Notes under the pieces: model-generated
Told to the model about the DNA's origin: nothing
The model's database searches: none
What the model saw: only the letters and a program-made list of their open reading frames with translations
Shown: piece after piece, positions 1-7,373 of the stretch
Layout: each line of letters opens with the position of its first letter
Position numbering within the stretch: position 1 is the stretch's first letter
DNA from: Paludibacter sp.
Lineage (GTDB): Bacteria > Bacteroidota > Bacteroidia > Bacteroidales > Paludibacteraceae
Assembly: GCA_009787075.1 (NCBI GenBank)
Contig: WRGS01000225.1
Location: 1-20,034, forward strand
Reading direction: 5' to 3'
DNA: 20,034 nt
Made by a program: the position numbers and the translations under genes

Positions 1-1358
1 CGTAAAGCATCTCTGAAATGAAAATTATCCAGCAATTTTGAAATTTGGATTTTGGACTCTGAAATAGCCGCAAGCGTTTCTTTGTCAAAATCTGTAAGTT
101 GATGAATTTCAGGAACTTTTCCGTCAAAATATTTTTGCGTTAAAACCAAAGTACGATTTACAAAATTGCCATAAATGGCTACCAATTCCGAATTATTGCG
201 CAACTGAAAATCTTTCCATGTAAAATCGTTGTCCTTTGTTTCGGGCGCATTGGCGGTAAGAACGTAACGCAAAACATCCTGTTTATCAGGTATTTCCTGC
301 AAATATTCGTGCAACCAAACAGCCCAATTCCTTGAAGTAGAAATTTTATCGCCTTCAAGATTCAAAAACTCGTTTGCAGGCACATTATCGGGCAAAATAT
401 ACGAACCGTCTGCCCGCAACATTGATGGAAAAACTATGCAATGAAAAACGATATTATCTTTTCCAATAAAATGAAGAAGACGTGTTTGCTCGTCTTTCCA
501 CCATTTTTCCCATGTTCCAAACTTATCAGGCTGATTTTCACAAAGTTCCACTGTATTTGAAATATAACCAATCGGCGCGTCAAACCAAACATAAAGCACT
601 TTTCCTTCGGCATCGGGCAGCGGAACAGGCACGCCCCAATCAAGGTCGCGTGTAACAGCGCGCGGCTGCAAACCCATATCCAGCCAACTTTTGCATTGTC
701 CATAAACATTCGGCTTCCATTCTTTGTGATTTTCCAGAATCCACTCGCGCAGCCAAGTTTCGTATTGGTCGAGCGGCAAATACCAATGTTTTGTTTCGCG
801 CATAACAGGTTGAGAACCAGAAATCGCCGACTTGGGATTAATCAAATCGGTCGGATTGAGCGAAGTTCCGCACTGTTCGCATTGGTCGCCGTAAGCGCGT
901 TCGTTGCCACAATGCGGACATGTTCCTGTTATATAGCGGTCGGCAAGAAATTGATGCGCTTCCTCATCGTAATATTGTTCGGAAGTTTGCTCAATAAAAC
1001 AATTTTTTTCATAAAGTTTTTTGAAAAAATCCGATGCAAATTTTTTGTGCGTTTTGCCCGAAGTACGCGAATAAACATCGAACAAAATTCCAAAATCTTC
1101 AAAAGATTTTTTGATAATTTCGTGGTATCTATCCACAACGTCCTGCGGCGCAATACCTTCATTGCGGGCTTTTATCGTTATTGGCACTCCATGTTCGTCT
1201 GACCCACCGACAAAAAGCACTTCTTCGCCTTTGAGGCGCAAGTAGCGAACATAAATATCGGCAGGCACATACACGCCCGCCAAATGTCCGATATGAACGG
1301 GTCCATTAGCATAAGGAAGCGCAGTGGTTACATTGGTGCGTTTGAAATTATTTGTCAT
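1..1358 (-). CDS. metG: Methionyl-tRNA synthetase, N-terminal 452 residues (gene runs off the left edge)
   Basis: Class I aminoacyl-tRNA synthetase that charges initiator and elongator tRNA-Met in the cytoplasm. The visible part begins MTNNFKRTNVTTALPYANG and has the ATP-binding HIGH motif (HIGH, residues 22-25). A zinc-knuckle segment follows with CPHC and CEQC pairs (coding bases about 860-930). The catalytic loop reads KISTS (bases about 335-350), a form of KMSKS that I recall from Bacteroidota MetG. After it come the FVNRTL stretch and the start of the anticodon-binding helical domain (LLDNFHFRDAL) at the edge. The frame is open from the ATG at 1358 to base 1, so the C-terminal part, including any tRNA-binding (EMAP/Trbp111) domain, lies outside. 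The start fits the family's N-terminus. It is the last gene seen in the leftward minus-strand block, about 190 bases downstream of the DUF2007-like gene, so it may have its own promoter. Confidence 0.97.
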   Translation of the reverse strand, partial: MTNNFKRTNVTTALPYANGPVHIGHLAGVYVPADIYVRYLRLKGEEVLFVGGSDEHGVPITIKARNEGIAPQDVVDRYHEIIKKSFEDFGILFDVYSRTSGKTHKKFASDFFKKLYEKNCFIEQTSEQYYDEEAHQFLADRYITGTCPHCGNERAYGDQCEQCGTSLNPTDLINPKSAISGSQPVMRETKHWYLPLDQYETWLREWILENHKEWKPNVYGQCKSWLDMGLQPRAVTRDLDWGVPVPLPDAEGKVLYVWFDAPIGYISNTVELCENQPDKFGTWEKWWKDEQTRLLHFIGKDNIVFHCIVFPSMLRADGSYILPDNVPANEFLNLEGDKISTSRNWAVWLHEYLQEIPDKQDVLRYVLTANAPETKDNDFTWKDFQLRNNSELVAIYGNFVNRTLVLTQKYFDGKVPEIHQLTDFDKETLAAISESKIQISKLLDNFHFRDAL

Positions 1359-1550
1359 TTTATTATTTACAATTTACGATTTTTTTTAAAAAAAATATAT
1401 TTAATGTATAAAGAAAATTTCACAATGTGTTATTGCAAAAAAATTATTTAGCGAAATCAAAAATTGACTCGCAAATCTGAAAATTTGAAATATTTGAATT
1501 ATTATCTCGTACGTGCAAGTTTATAATTCGTATTTTTATATCATTGAATA

Positions 1551-1799
1551 TCAGATGTTTATTTTTTTACGTTCGTGTTGAAAATCATCAAGGATTTTCT
1601 GCGCACGGTCAAAGTCGCGTTCAAAAACGATAATGCGTGGATTATTTTCCATAGTAGGTACAAGCGGAAACATATCCACAAAATCATCGCCAAGAAAACA
1701 TTCAATTCCATTCGTGGTAAGAACATCTTTATCAACTTCCGCCTTTATTGGCGATTCGTAGTATTTCAAAACTACCGTTTTCAATTCATTATTTTCCAT
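1551..1799 (-). CDS. DUF2007-type putative signal-transducing small protein
   Basis: An 82-residue soluble protein with no signal peptide or membrane segment. Its pattern is typical of the DUF2007 family (Pfam 'putative signal transducing protein'): a beta strand (KTVVLKYYES), a helix, 'TTNGIECFLGDD', then a strand (PRIIVFERDFDRAQKIL) and a closing helix. The fold is a small ferredoxin-like domain, often found alone in Bacteroidota. The biochemical role of these domains is not established, so the name should not be read as a function. The stop of the upstream amidinohydrolase gene is only 15 bases before this ATG, so the two are probably one transcript. The family call rests on the NGI-C-L-DD and I-V-D--A-I-- pattern and is fairly confident; the function is unknown. 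Confidence 0.75.
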   Translation of the reverse strand: MENNELKTVVLKYYESPIKAEVDKDVLTTNGIECFLGDDFVDMFPLVPTMENNPRIIVFERDFDRAQKILDDFQHERKKINI

Positions 1800-1814
1800 A
1801 AAAAATATTTTAAA

Positions 1815-2738
1815 TTAATTGCAAAAAACTTCCGCCATCATACATCTGACACTTCCTCCGCCATATTTTTCTATTGTAGGAATTGCGATTGGCAAAAGCG
1901 TTCCGTATTTTTCAAGTGTTTGCAACTGATTATTATTCAATGAATTATATGCAGTTTGCGAAAGCGCAATTATTTTCTCGCCTTTTGTATTTTCAATCTC
2001 AAGCATATTGCCTGCAAAATTATGCATTTGCGCCTCGCTGATTTCAATAATTTCCTTTTGAGTTTCCAAAAGAGAGTTTTTTAATAAATTGCGTTCCTTC
2101 TCATTATCAATACTTTGCAAGCAAACAACCGCAAATTTGTCGCCAACCGACATCACAACATTTGTATGATAAACAGGCAAGCGTTTGCCTTCAAAAGTTT
2201 GCATTGCGTTGAAAATCACAGGAGTATAATCAAATTTTTCACAAAAATCAAGCAAAACATCTTCATTAGTGCGCTCGGAAAGCGCGGCATAAGCTCGGCG
2301 ATTAACACGGTCGAACACCATACTTCCTGTTCCTTCAAGAAATTTCCCTTCATTTTCTTGTGCCGAAAAATCAAAAATTTCTTTAATCGTAAAACCTTGA
2401 TTTACAACGGCATTAACCACTTCAACGCGGCGTTCCTGCCGCCTGTTCGGCGCAAACATCGGATAAACCGCTATAAAACCACCATCGTGAAACGAAATCC
2501 AATTATTTGGAAAAATAGAATCGGGCGTGCGCGGCTCTGCGCTATCTTCAACGACAATTACCTTAACGCCTGCCTTGTGCAGCAACTGCGTCATATTTTG
2601 AAATTCTTTCAATGCATTTGCTTGAATTTCAGACGATTGCGCATTGTCATTCTGTTGAAAGTAATTATTTTCAGCCGTTTGCTCGTTATAACCAAAACAA
2701 ATCGGCTCAATCATCAAAATTGTAGAAGTTGTTTGCAT
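1815..2738 (-). CDS. ctlX: CtlX-type amidinohydrolase (citrulline/arginine deiminase-like)
   Basis: Member of the guanidine-modifying (arginine deiminase/DDAH/amidinotransferase) superfamily, closest in appearance to the 'citrulline utilization hydrolase CtlX' group. Numbered from an upstream in-frame ATG at 2768, conserved elements are PRTPDSIFPNNW (79-90, Asp83), FLEGTGSMVFDR (143-154, Glu145), VYHTNVVMSVG (199-209, His201) and GGGSVRCMMAEVF (303-315, Cys309). Together they give the Asp/Glu-His-Cys catalytic set of the superfamily. I place the start at the second ATG (2738, 307 residues) because MQTTSTILMIEP is where the family fold begins; the extra ten residues from 2768 would be MQSENYAFIK. 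The enzyme is probably cytoplasmic and would act on a ureido or guanidino substrate such as citrulline. Substrate cannot be settled from sequence. It is followed 15 bases later by the DUF2007-type gene. No arginine-pathway neighbours are visible. Confidence 0.85.
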   Translation of the reverse strand: MQTTSTILMIEPICFGYNEQTAENNYFQQNDNAQSSEIQANALKEFQNMTQLLHKAGVKVIVVEDSAEPRTPDSIFPNNWISFHDGGFIAVYPMFAPNRRQERRVEVVNAVVNQGFTIKEIFDFSAQENEGKFLEGTGSMVFDRVNRRAYAALSERTNEDVLLDFCEKFDYTPVIFNAMQTFEGKRLPVYHTNVVMSVGDKFAVVCLQSIDNEKERNLLKNSLLETQKEIIEISEAQMHNFAGNMLEIENTKGEKIIALSQTAYNSLNNNQLQTLEKYGTLLPIAIPTIEKYGGGSVRCMMAEVFCN

Positions 2739-2897
2739 TTTTATAAAAGCGTAATTTTCTGACTGCAAAATTACAAAAATAATTACGAATTACGCATTCC
2801 CAATTATTTAGAGTTTGATGTTTATTTAATACGCTGTCGCTTATCCATTTGCCGCTGATAAAATAATACGAATATTCTGTAAATGGTAAAAACACCA

Positions 2898-3614
2898 TTA
2901 ATTTTCGCAAAAACAGTCGTACTGTTTTTTTGTTCTCAATGAGAAAATCAGTGAAATTCCTGCCGAGCAATCGTAAGACTGTGAGTCATAATATCTTATG
3001 CCATCAACAAAATCGCTCATCATAAATTGCCACCACAATTCAATACCAATTGCTACGCTGCTGAAATTGCGATGAAAACCTACTCCAGCAGTGAAATAAG
3101 GCGCAGGATTTGGATTGAAATTAATCATATTTGTCATTGACTCTTCAATCGGTGGTACGCTTTTAAAATCAACCTTATTGCCGAACATCAAACCAAGCCC
3201 GCCAAAAACGTATGTTTGAGCAAAAATCTGGTTACTTTTGACCACATTCCAAAAACTGTATTCGAGGTTTGCCCCTGCCTCAAAAAGTTGGCTTTCAAAC
3301 GAGCGAACATACGAAAACTCCCTGCTGTCTTTCAAATTCAGCGAATAGCCCGCCAAACGCATATATTGCGCTAACATTCTAAAATTCAGGCTATTGGTAA
3401 TTGCAAATTTGTAACCAATACCCGCCTGCCAGCGAGGGTCGGGCAAATTCCATTCGTCCAAAAAACCGATTCCTGTGTTTGAACCGCCAATTTCGCCGGA
3501 ATATACATTTACTCCGCCAAAAAATTGCAGATATTGATTGCTTCCAATTTTTGTTTGCGCTGATAAACAGGCTGTTAGCGAAATACTTAAAAATAAAAAT
3601 ATTATTTTTTTCAT
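2898..3614 (-). CDS. Small outer-membrane beta-barrel protein (DUF6089-like), function unknown
   Basis: A 238-residue exported protein. Residues 1-20 (MKKIIFLFLSISLTACLSAQ) form a signal peptide, with a typical Bacteroidota cleavage after AQ. The rest is alternating hydrophobic/polar strands rich in Gly and aromatics (QYLQFFGGVNVYSGEIGG, PRWQAGIGYKF, FEAGANLEYSFW, PYFTAGVGFHRNF, AIGIELWWQFM, SAGISLIFSL), as expected for an 8-10 stranded barrel. The 'Y-GEIGG...WQAGIGYKF' start resembles the DUF6089/outer-membrane beta-barrel group of Bacteroidota, which I offer as a suggestion only. An LTAC sequence at 13-16 could also serve as a lipobox. Downstream of the permease gene by 58 bases on the same strand, so likely co-transcribed with it. 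Its C-terminus (KKQYDCFCEN) extends past the last obvious strand, which is slightly unusual. Confidence 0.7.
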   Translation of the reverse strand: MKKIIFLFLSISLTACLSAQTKIGSNQYLQFFGGVNVYSGEIGGSNTGIGFLDEWNLPDPRWQAGIGYKFAITNSLNFRMLAQYMRLAGYSLNLKDSREFSYVRSFESQLFEAGANLEYSFWNVVKSNQIFAQTYVFGGLGLMFGNKVDFKSVPPIEESMTNMINFNPNPAPYFTAGVGFHRNFSSVAIGIELWWQFMMSDFVDGIRYYDSQSYDCSAGISLIFSLRTKKQYDCFCEN

Positions 3615-3672
3615 AAAAATATGAGTTTTATCTATTGCAAAGTTAAATAAAATTTTTAATAAACAATTTTTT

Positions 3673-4932
3673 TTATAATGAATTGTCTTTTTTTACATTT
3701 TTTGCAAATTTTGCCGTAAAAAATGAAACTGTAAAACCAATTATTATCACCATAGAAACTGTAAAAATTATATCTTTACTGTGAAGCACAACAGGCAGAA
3801 AATCAACAATATAACCTTCACCCATTCTGATAAGTCCGAAATGTTGCTGCAGCAGGCAAAGCAAAATCCCGACAATGACTCCTATTATCAATCCCACAGA
3901 CGAAATCAGCCAGCCTTCAAACATAAAAATATACCGCACAAGTGCATCGTCTGCGCCCAAACTTTTCAGCGTGTTTGTATCTTCCTTTTTTTCAATAATT
4001 AACATCGAAAGCGAGCCAAAGAGATTAAAACTCGAAATCAGCAAAATAAAACACAAAATTGCGAAGGCAAACCACCGCTCCATATTTAAAATTTTAAAAA
4101 AACTTTCCTGCTGTTCCATTTGATTTTGCACAACAAAATTTTCCCCTAATGTATTTTTAATCTGCGATTTAACTTTATCGATATTACTATTTGGTTGCAG
4201 TTGAATTTCAATAGCCGAAACAGTTGTGCTGTCCATTTCAAAAAGTGTACGGGCAATATCAAGCGACACAATCACATAATTTTCGTCATATTGCGCCTGC
4301 TGAACAGCGAAAATCCCTGATACAAAAGTTTTTATATCGGTCAAACTTTTGTCGGGACGCAACATATTAATACGCTCACTTCGTTTTGGCGCGTAAATAT
4401 TAAGCGGAGTAAAAAAATAGGGATTTACACCAAGAGCCCCTGCAACACCATATCCGACAACCGCATTATCAAATGCGCCGTCATAAAGCGAAAAATTGCC
4501 GTCAAACATAATGCTGTCAATGCGTGTCATCGCTTCAAAGCGCGGCGAAACGCCTTTTACGATTGCGGGCATTTGCTTGTCGCCATAGCGCAGCAAAGCG
4601 TTGTCCTGAACGGTTTCTGAAAAATTTTTAATTTCTTGAAAATGAATGACTTTTTGAATTTCGGGCGTGGTAATTTCAAAATGTTTGCCTGCGGCAGGCG
4701 TAATTTTTAAATCGGGGTCGAAAGCGGAGTAAAGCATCCCCACCAAATTTTCAAATCCGTTGAACACCGACAAAACACAAATCAATGCAGCAGTAACTAC
4801 CGCCACTCCTGCCGCCGAAATCGCTGATATAATGTTAATTACATTGTGCGATTTTTTGGAAAACAAATATCGCCTTGCCACAAAAAACGCAAACAAAAAA
4901 TTGCGTGAATTGCTGTTGTCGTGTTTTGTCAT
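3673..4932 (-). CDS. LolC/LolE-type ABC transporter permease (FtsX superfamily)
   Basis: A 419-residue inner-membrane protein with the MacB/FtsX permease layout: a cytoplasmic start (FFVARRYLFSKKSHNVINIIS), one membrane helix at about 32-57, a large periplasmic domain of about 230 residues, then three helices near 288-312, 335-358 and 387-406. The cytoplasmic loop EKKEDTNTLKSLGADDALVRYIF is the coupling region that contacts an ATPase. The N-terminal R-R/Y-L-F-S-K-K--N-INIIS pattern and the length match LolC/LolE, the proteins that release lipoproteins from the inner membrane. No LolD-like ATPase gene lies in the window; Bacteroidota often encode these permeases apart from their ATPase. Lipoprotein release is therefore a family-based inference, and another FtsX-family export role is possible. 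It is followed by an outer-membrane protein gene. Confidence 0.85.
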   Translation of the reverse strand: MTKHDNSNSRNFLFAFFVARRYLFSKKSHNVINIISAISAAGVAVVTAALICVLSVFNGFENLVGMLYSAFDPDLKITPAAGKHFEITTPEIQKVIHFQEIKNFSETVQDNALLRYGDKQMPAIVKGVSPRFEAMTRIDSIMFDGNFSLYDGAFDNAVVGYGVAGALGVNPYFFTPLNIYAPKRSERINMLRPDKSLTDIKTFVSGIFAVQQAQYDENYVIVSLDIARTLFEMDSTTVSAIEIQLQPNSNIDKVKSQIKNTLGENFVVQNQMEQQESFFKILNMERWFAFAILCFILLISSFNLFGSLSMLIIEKKEDTNTLKSLGADDALVRYIFMFEGWLISSVGLIIGVIVGILLCLLQQHFGLIRMGEGYIVDFLPVVLHSKDIIFTVSMVIIIGFTVSFFTAKFAKNVKKDNSL

Positions 4933-5062
4933 TTTTTATTTTTTGCAAAAATACAATATTTTTTCTAAAAAATCACACGGCAATAGCAATCGTTATAATA
5001 TATTTCAACAAACAAATGCTGCTTGATTTTCTAAAATAATCAATGGTTAAAAAAACATTAGA

Positions 5063-5093
5063 AAACAAATGTAGTAATCCATAACATTTATTT
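5063..5093 (-). terminator. Possible weak terminator after the coiled-coil gene
   Basis: Read on the minus strand, AAATAAATGT and ACATTTGTTT form a 10-bp stem (one G-U pair) with an 11-base loop, starting about 18 bases after the stop of the coiled-coil gene. A run of seven T follows, but only after a 7-base gap, so it is not a textbook intrinsic terminator. It lies in the 178-base gap before the permease gene and could separate the two units. Confidence 0.3.
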
Positions 5094-5110
5094 TGATTAA
5101 AATATAGACT

Positions 5111-5998
5111 CTAAATTTCAAACAAATAATTTCCTATTCTGTTTCCGTCGAGGAAAAATTCGGCGCGGTATTTTCCTGCGGGCAGCATTTCATCTACATT
5201 GTAATAAATCGCATCGCTTACAGCCTCATTGCCATAATCAAAGTCTTTGCTGGCAGAAAATTTTACTGCTTTTCCTTCAAAAGAAAATGTATTGGCGTTT
5301 TTGGTAAGCACAATATCGTCGGGGCGGACAATCCGCAAAAAAAGCGTTTTTTCGCCTGCCTGTGCGGTAACATTTTTTGTGATTGTGTAATTAAACTGAA
5401 ATCTTGCAATTTGCGTAAGTTTTTTAGTAGCGCGTCCCTTTGAATTTAAAGCGGTAAAACTGAATCCATTCATCTCAATTATCGCCGCTCGGGTAACAGT
5501 TTGCGTCAAATCTTCCTTTTCTTTGGAAAGTTGTTCCACTGTTTGCGCTGCTTGTGCGTAACGTTGCTTTACTTCTATATTTTCATTTGTAAGTCGCTGA
5601 TTTTGAATGTTTAACGAATCTATTTGCGCAACGTAATACTGCATCACTTTTCGCACCGAAGCCAACTCGGTTTGCAATTCCTGAATGCGCCGCGCATCAG
5701 TCGATTTTGTAATTTTGAGTTCGGTAAGAAGTTGCTGAATTTTTATTTTTTGTTCATCAACAAGTTTAATAAGCGAATCGTTTGTCAGCGTTGGTGCAAT
5801 ATCCTGAAATTCATATACATAATCGGAATATTCTTTTTCGAGCCGCTGCTTTTCTATGTCCATCATTTCGGTCAGCGTTTGCATTTGCGCGTCCTGCTTT
5901 TGCGATTTTAACATAAAAAACACCGCCGCTGCAATTGCCAAAGCCGCCACAACAACCGCCAGAGCAATAAGTATTTTATGCTTTGTTTGTAAAGCCAT
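5111..5998 (-). CDS. Membrane-anchored coiled-coil protein of unknown function
   Basis: A 295-residue protein with a short positively charged start (MALQTKHK), one transmembrane helix at about 9-30 (ILIALAVVVAALAIAAAVFF), a long charged coiled coil at about 35-175 (LTEMMDIEKQRLEKEY, KIQQLLTELKIT, RRIQELQTELASV, NIQNQRLTNENIE), and a compact beta-rich C-terminal domain (about 178-295: GFSFTALNSKGRATKKLTQ, FLRIVRPDD, FEGKAVKFSAS, LPAGKYRAEFFLDG). No cleavable signal peptide is evident, so it is probably anchored in the inner membrane with the coiled coil and C-domain in the periplasm. The 'LPAGKYRAEFFLDGNRIG' ending looks like an immunoglobulin-like or jelly-roll strand pair, but I cannot name the domain. 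It lies 50 bases after murF on the same strand, which would fit an envelope role without proving one. Such proteins are sometimes mislabelled as chromosome-segregation proteins because of the coiled coil. Confidence 0.8.
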   Translation of the reverse strand: MALQTKHKILIALAVVVAALAIAAAVFFMLKSQKQDAQMQTLTEMMDIEKQRLEKEYSDYVYEFQDIAPTLTNDSLIKLVDEQKIKIQQLLTELKITKSTDARRIQELQTELASVRKVMQYYVAQIDSLNIQNQRLTNENIEVKQRYAQAAQTVEQLSKEKEDLTQTVTRAAIIEMNGFSFTALNSKGRATKKLTQIARFQFNYTITKNVTAQAGEKTLFLRIVRPDDIVLTKNANTFSFEGKAVKFSASKDFDYGNEAVSDAIYYNVDEMLPAGKYRAEFFLDGNRIGNYLFEI

Positions 5999-6048
5999 TT
6001 TTCAGATTTTTTTTTGCAAAAATAATATTTTTCTTTTAAAACAAAAAA

Positions 6049-7341
6049 CTACAACAACTCTATCGTCTTTTCCAATTTCACCGCGCGCGAACCTTTTATT
6101 AAAATATTAAATCCACGCAATTCGTTGTTTTTTAAATAATTAACAAATTCGTCAGTATTTGCAAAAGTTTGAAAAAAAGTGCGTGTTTGCGCAAAATTTT
6201 TACCGATTAAAAAACAGTTATCAAAATTACATTCTTCGAGTAAATGTACGATTTTTTGATGTTCCTGCTGACTTTCCGTTCCGAGTTCGTACATATCGCC
6301 AAGAATAACGATTTTTTTGTTGATTTTCATATTTTCAAAACTCAAAATCGCCTCGCGCATACTTGTAGGATTGGCGTTGTATGCGTCAATAATCAGGCAA
6401 TTACGCTGTGTTTGAACAAATTGCGAGCGGTTGTTTGTCGGTTTGTAGTTTTGCAAGGCAAATTGAATTTTCTCAATTTCAACATCAAAATAATTCCCAA
6501 CGCAAGCGGCGGCAAGTACATTTTCGCCATTGTAAGTTCCTGTCAGATTTGTTTGAATATCAATATTTTGCTCGCCGATTTTTATATTCATTTTCAAAAG
6601 AAGCGAAGAATCGGCTATTTTTCCAAAATAATATGATTTTGTGTGTTTTAAAGAATAATTAATGCGTTTTTTTGCGTCAATTTTTCTGTTTTCAGCCATT
6701 TGAGCAAGAAATTCATTATCAGAATTGATAAAAATTCCTGTTCCTTTATTGGCAATCCATTCGTAAAGCTCTGATTTTGTTTGCATTATGCCTTCAAAAG
6801 AGCCAAACCCTTCGAGATGCGCTCGTCCGACATTTGTAATCAAACCAAAAGTCGGCTCTGCAATAGCGCACAGTTCGGCAATTTCGTGCAAGTGGTTTGC
6901 GCCCATTTCAACAACTGCAAAATCGTGATTATCTGTAAGTTGAAGCAGCGTCAAAGGTACGCCGATATGATTGTTAAGATTTCCCTGAGTGTAAAGAACA
7001 TTGTATTTTTCAGATAAAACGCAGGCAATCAATTCTTTGGTTGTGGTTTTGCCGTTTGTTCCCGTGATTCCGATAACAGATTTTCCCCATTTTTTACGAT
7101 GTTCATTTGCCAAATCCTGCAATGTTTTCAAAACATTTTCTGTTAAAATAAAACGTTCATTTACAGCATATTGCGCATCATCAACTATTGCATAAGCACA
7201 ACCATTTTCCAACGCTTGCGCTGCAAAAGCATTTGCATTAAAATTTTCGCCCCGCAAGGCAAAAAATAGCGAATCAGGCACAATTGCCCGCGTATCTGTG
7301 CATATTCGCGGATATTTTTTAAAAAGAGAATATAAATCCAT
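6049..7341 (-). CDS. murF: UDP-N-acetylmuramoyl-tripeptide--D-alanyl-D-alanine ligase
   Basis: Cytoplasmic Mur ligase that adds D-Ala-D-Ala to UDP-MurNAc-tripeptide, the last soluble step in making the peptidoglycan pentapeptide. All three Mur domains can be followed: an N-terminal UDP-sugar domain (CTDTRAIVPDSLFFALRGENF, about 14-34), a central ATPase domain with P-loop GITGTNGKTTTKE (about 91-103), the NLNNHIGVPLTLL element (121-133), VVEMGANH (143-150) and ITNVGRAHLEGFGS (168-181), and the C-terminal domain beginning near IIDAYNANPTSM, with ILGDMYELG and ILIKGSRAVKLE. The DAYNANPTS and GDMxELG motifs mark MurF rather than MurC/D/E. At 430 residues it is full length. It starts 32 bases after nuoCD on the same strand and probably shares its transcript. 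No other mur or fts genes are in the window, so murF here is outside the usual division/cell-wall cluster. Confidence 0.96.
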   Translation of the reverse strand: MDLYSLFKKYPRICTDTRAIVPDSLFFALRGENFNANAFAAQALENGCAYAIVDDAQYAVNERFILTENVLKTLQDLANEHRKKWGKSVIGITGTNGKTTTKELIACVLSEKYNVLYTQGNLNNHIGVPLTLLQLTDNHDFAVVEMGANHLHEIAELCAIAEPTFGLITNVGRAHLEGFGSFEGIMQTKSELYEWIANKGTGIFINSDNEFLAQMAENRKIDAKKRINYSLKHTKSYYFGKIADSSLLLKMNIKIGEQNIDIQTNLTGTYNGENVLAAACVGNYFDVEIEKIQFALQNYKPTNNRSQFVQTQRNCLIIDAYNANPTSMREAILSFENMKINKKIVILGDMYELGTESQQEHQKIVHLLEECNFDNCFLIGKNFAQTRTFFQTFANTDEFVNYLKNNELRGFNILIKGSRAVKLEKTIELL

Positions 7342-7373
7342 AAAAACTATAAACCCAAATATTTCCCTAAAAA

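Noticed and set aside
696..1202. 168-residue plus-strand open frame opposite metG
   Set aside because: It is antisense to well-conserved MetG sequence; its protein is low-complexity Phe/Arg/Ile-rich and resembles nothing.
2115..2762. 215-residue plus-strand open frame opposite the amidinohydrolase gene
   Set aside because: The minus-strand frame carries all catalytic motifs; the opposite frame is a by-product of AT-rich codon use.
2707..2970. 87-residue minus-strand frame overlapping the end of the outer-membrane protein gene
   Set aside because: It begins inside the OMP gene in another frame and covers a spacer; composition is Phe/Asn/Tyr-rich without a recognisable pattern.
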